Both the position numbers and the translations under genes were made by a program. Source: Eutrigla gurnardus (taxonomy: Eukaryota > Chordata > Actinopteri > Perciformes > Triglidae). From it: a stretch of 64,000 nucleotides of DNA. The stretch is taken from contig OY741279.1 in NCBI GenBank assembly GCA_963514095.1, positions 6,894,322-6,958,321 on the forward strand, in the 5' to 3' direction. Under the pieces are notes generated by a model. It made no database searches. It was not told the DNA's origin and worked only from the letters and a program-made list of their open reading frames with translations. Position 1 is the stretch's first letter; every line of letters starts with the position of its first letter. This document shows, one piece after another, positions 45,931 to 64,000 of this stretch.

Positions 45931-46173
45931 ACACCTGTGCTCCACCCAACTTCAACCTGACTTGAAGTCTAATTAGCTAGATATAAAGGGCCTCTTCACA
46001 GGAGACGTTTTGACACGTCATAGCAGGGTAAACCCAAGTGGAATTATTAAAAATGAATTATGGGTCCATTCCATTTAGCGGCACCGAGTTAATGTAATTA
46101 ATTACACCTGTGCTTACCCTGCAATTGCTTGTCAAATGGCTGCTGTGAAATTAGCCTATTGGAAACACCTGTG
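45931..46173. promoter_or_regulatory. Cluster of three identical ACACCTGTG sites
   Basis: ACACCTGTG occurs at 45931-45939, 46104-46112 and 46165-46173. Each holds a CACCTG E-box of the Snail/ZEB type and overlaps the T-box half-site ACACCT. An opposed AGGTGT at 45917-45922 makes an AGGTGT-N8-ACACCT pair. It is about 1 kb upstream of MAP7 exon 1. Function is inferred. Confidence 0.3.
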
Positions 46174-46973
46174 AAAGTGTGCAGGGCCTTTAAGTAGTAC
46201 TCCCATTTAAACTTCTGCCAAACTTTTAATACCTGTTCTGACATCCAGAAGAGCTACTATGACTCGTGATGAGTCAAACATGAAACTGCAAAAATATATA
46301 TTTTCTTTGCTTATATGAAGTGACACTGAAATCATTTGTACCTTGTATCCATTTAAGATGTACACGTATTTAAAACATATGAGCTGAAAAGAAAGTTTGG
46401 TTTTAAACTCTTTTTACACTCATGCAGAGGGATATTTCAACAAAATTCCTGATTTTAAAGACTGTGACCTTTTTTATTTATTATTATTCTTTTGATGAAT
46501 AGACAGCAATGCTATTGATGTGACATGCATATACAGACATTCCCCACCAGATGTCAGCATAAAACTTATTTGACTTGAACGCCTCACCTTGCCCCATCCA
46601 GTTTATGAAGCAATTCTTTCATCCAAGCAGCACACAAATTATTTCACATATAGATAAACCCTCTTTATAGTCAGTGAGCTAAGGCATATTTGCTTTAACA
46701 AGGGTGCATTCACGGCCCCGAATTAATGTGGGAATGATTGAGACTAACAGTGCGTGAAAAGTAAATTTCGTCCAGCATGTGTGCTGTTTACACACTAGTA
46801 AAAAAAAAAAAAAAGAAGTGTGTTTGACTACAAGGTGTTTGCGTGTGTCGTCCCCCACCTGGCCGTTGGAGGGTGCCCTCCCTCCGGTCCTCCGGTCCGG
46901 CCCAGCCTCGGGATCATTGCAGCAGGTCCCTCGGGTTCCAGCCGCTGATCCCTCTGCGCTGACGTCAGGAGAA

Positions 46974-64000
<17,027 letters not shown>

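Larger units (their letters stand above)
39516..46973. other. Intergenic region PPP1R14C to MAP7
   Basis: About 7.4 kb without a supported gene. Contents: an interspersed repeat at about 39600-39870, a TG microsatellite at 42506-42555, a minus-strand CTCF-like motif at 45311-45324, a cluster of three ACACCTGTG sites at 45931-46173, and a poly(A) run at 46800-46814. A GC-rich stretch from about 46850 leads into MAP7 exon 1. Confidence 0.6.

Noticed and set aside
46545..46560. Possible CTCF motif CCACCAGATGTCAG
   Set aside because: The mismatch falls on an invariant G of the GGC core, so binding is unlikely.

Overview
The window is vertebrate nuclear DNA, most likely from a spiny-rayed (percomorph) teleost. 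It has long introns with canonical GT-AG borders, many CA/TG microsatellites, CpG-rich promoter patches and copies of an interspersed repeat carrying the TTAGCTTAGCATAAAG / CTAAGCTAAGCTAA signature that I know from percomorph genomes. No prokaryotic features, CRISPR array, tRNA or rRNA gene was seen.

Four protein-coding genes were assembled exon by exon from splice sites, reading phase and recalled family sequence. (1) SEC63, minus strand, CDS 14769 to 4322: 20 coding exons, 759 residues, the ER translocon-associated J-protein. (2) IYD, minus strand, CDS 17666 to 15475: 5 coding exons, 298 residues, iodotyrosine deiodinase, with one GC-AG intron. (3) PPP1R14C, plus strand, CDS 19852 to 36970: 4 exons, 142 residues, a PP1 inhibitor of the CPI-17/KEPI family, with a 14.7 kb first intron and a 3'UTR that may reach about 39.5 kb. 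(4) MAP7, plus strand, from 46974 and running off the right edge: the N-terminal half of the microtubule-binding protein ensconsin.

Layout: 1-2.0 kb is intergenic with an orphan CpG-rich patch and a foldback repeat. 2.0-4.3 kb is probably SEC63 3'UTR. 4.3-14.8 kb is SEC63, with a non-autonomous hAT transposon (8-bp target duplication) in intron 2. 15.5-17.7 kb is IYD. 17.7-19.85 kb is the shared upstream region of the divergent IYD and PPP1R14C genes and holds two strong CTCF-like motifs. 19.85-39.5 kb is PPP1R14C. 39.5-47 kb is intergenic. 47-64 kb is MAP7.

The four genes do not form a pathway; they are neighbours by synteny (their human orthologues are all on 6q, as I recall). The least ordinary content is transcript architecture. 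MAP7 shows three candidate first exons that all end in the same phase, a phase-matched exon that would terminate the protein early, a cassette-like exon, and about 84 TG units starting 17 nt after one donor. Three SEC63 exons are abutted by dinucleotide tracts. I found no convincing wholly new multi-gene system.
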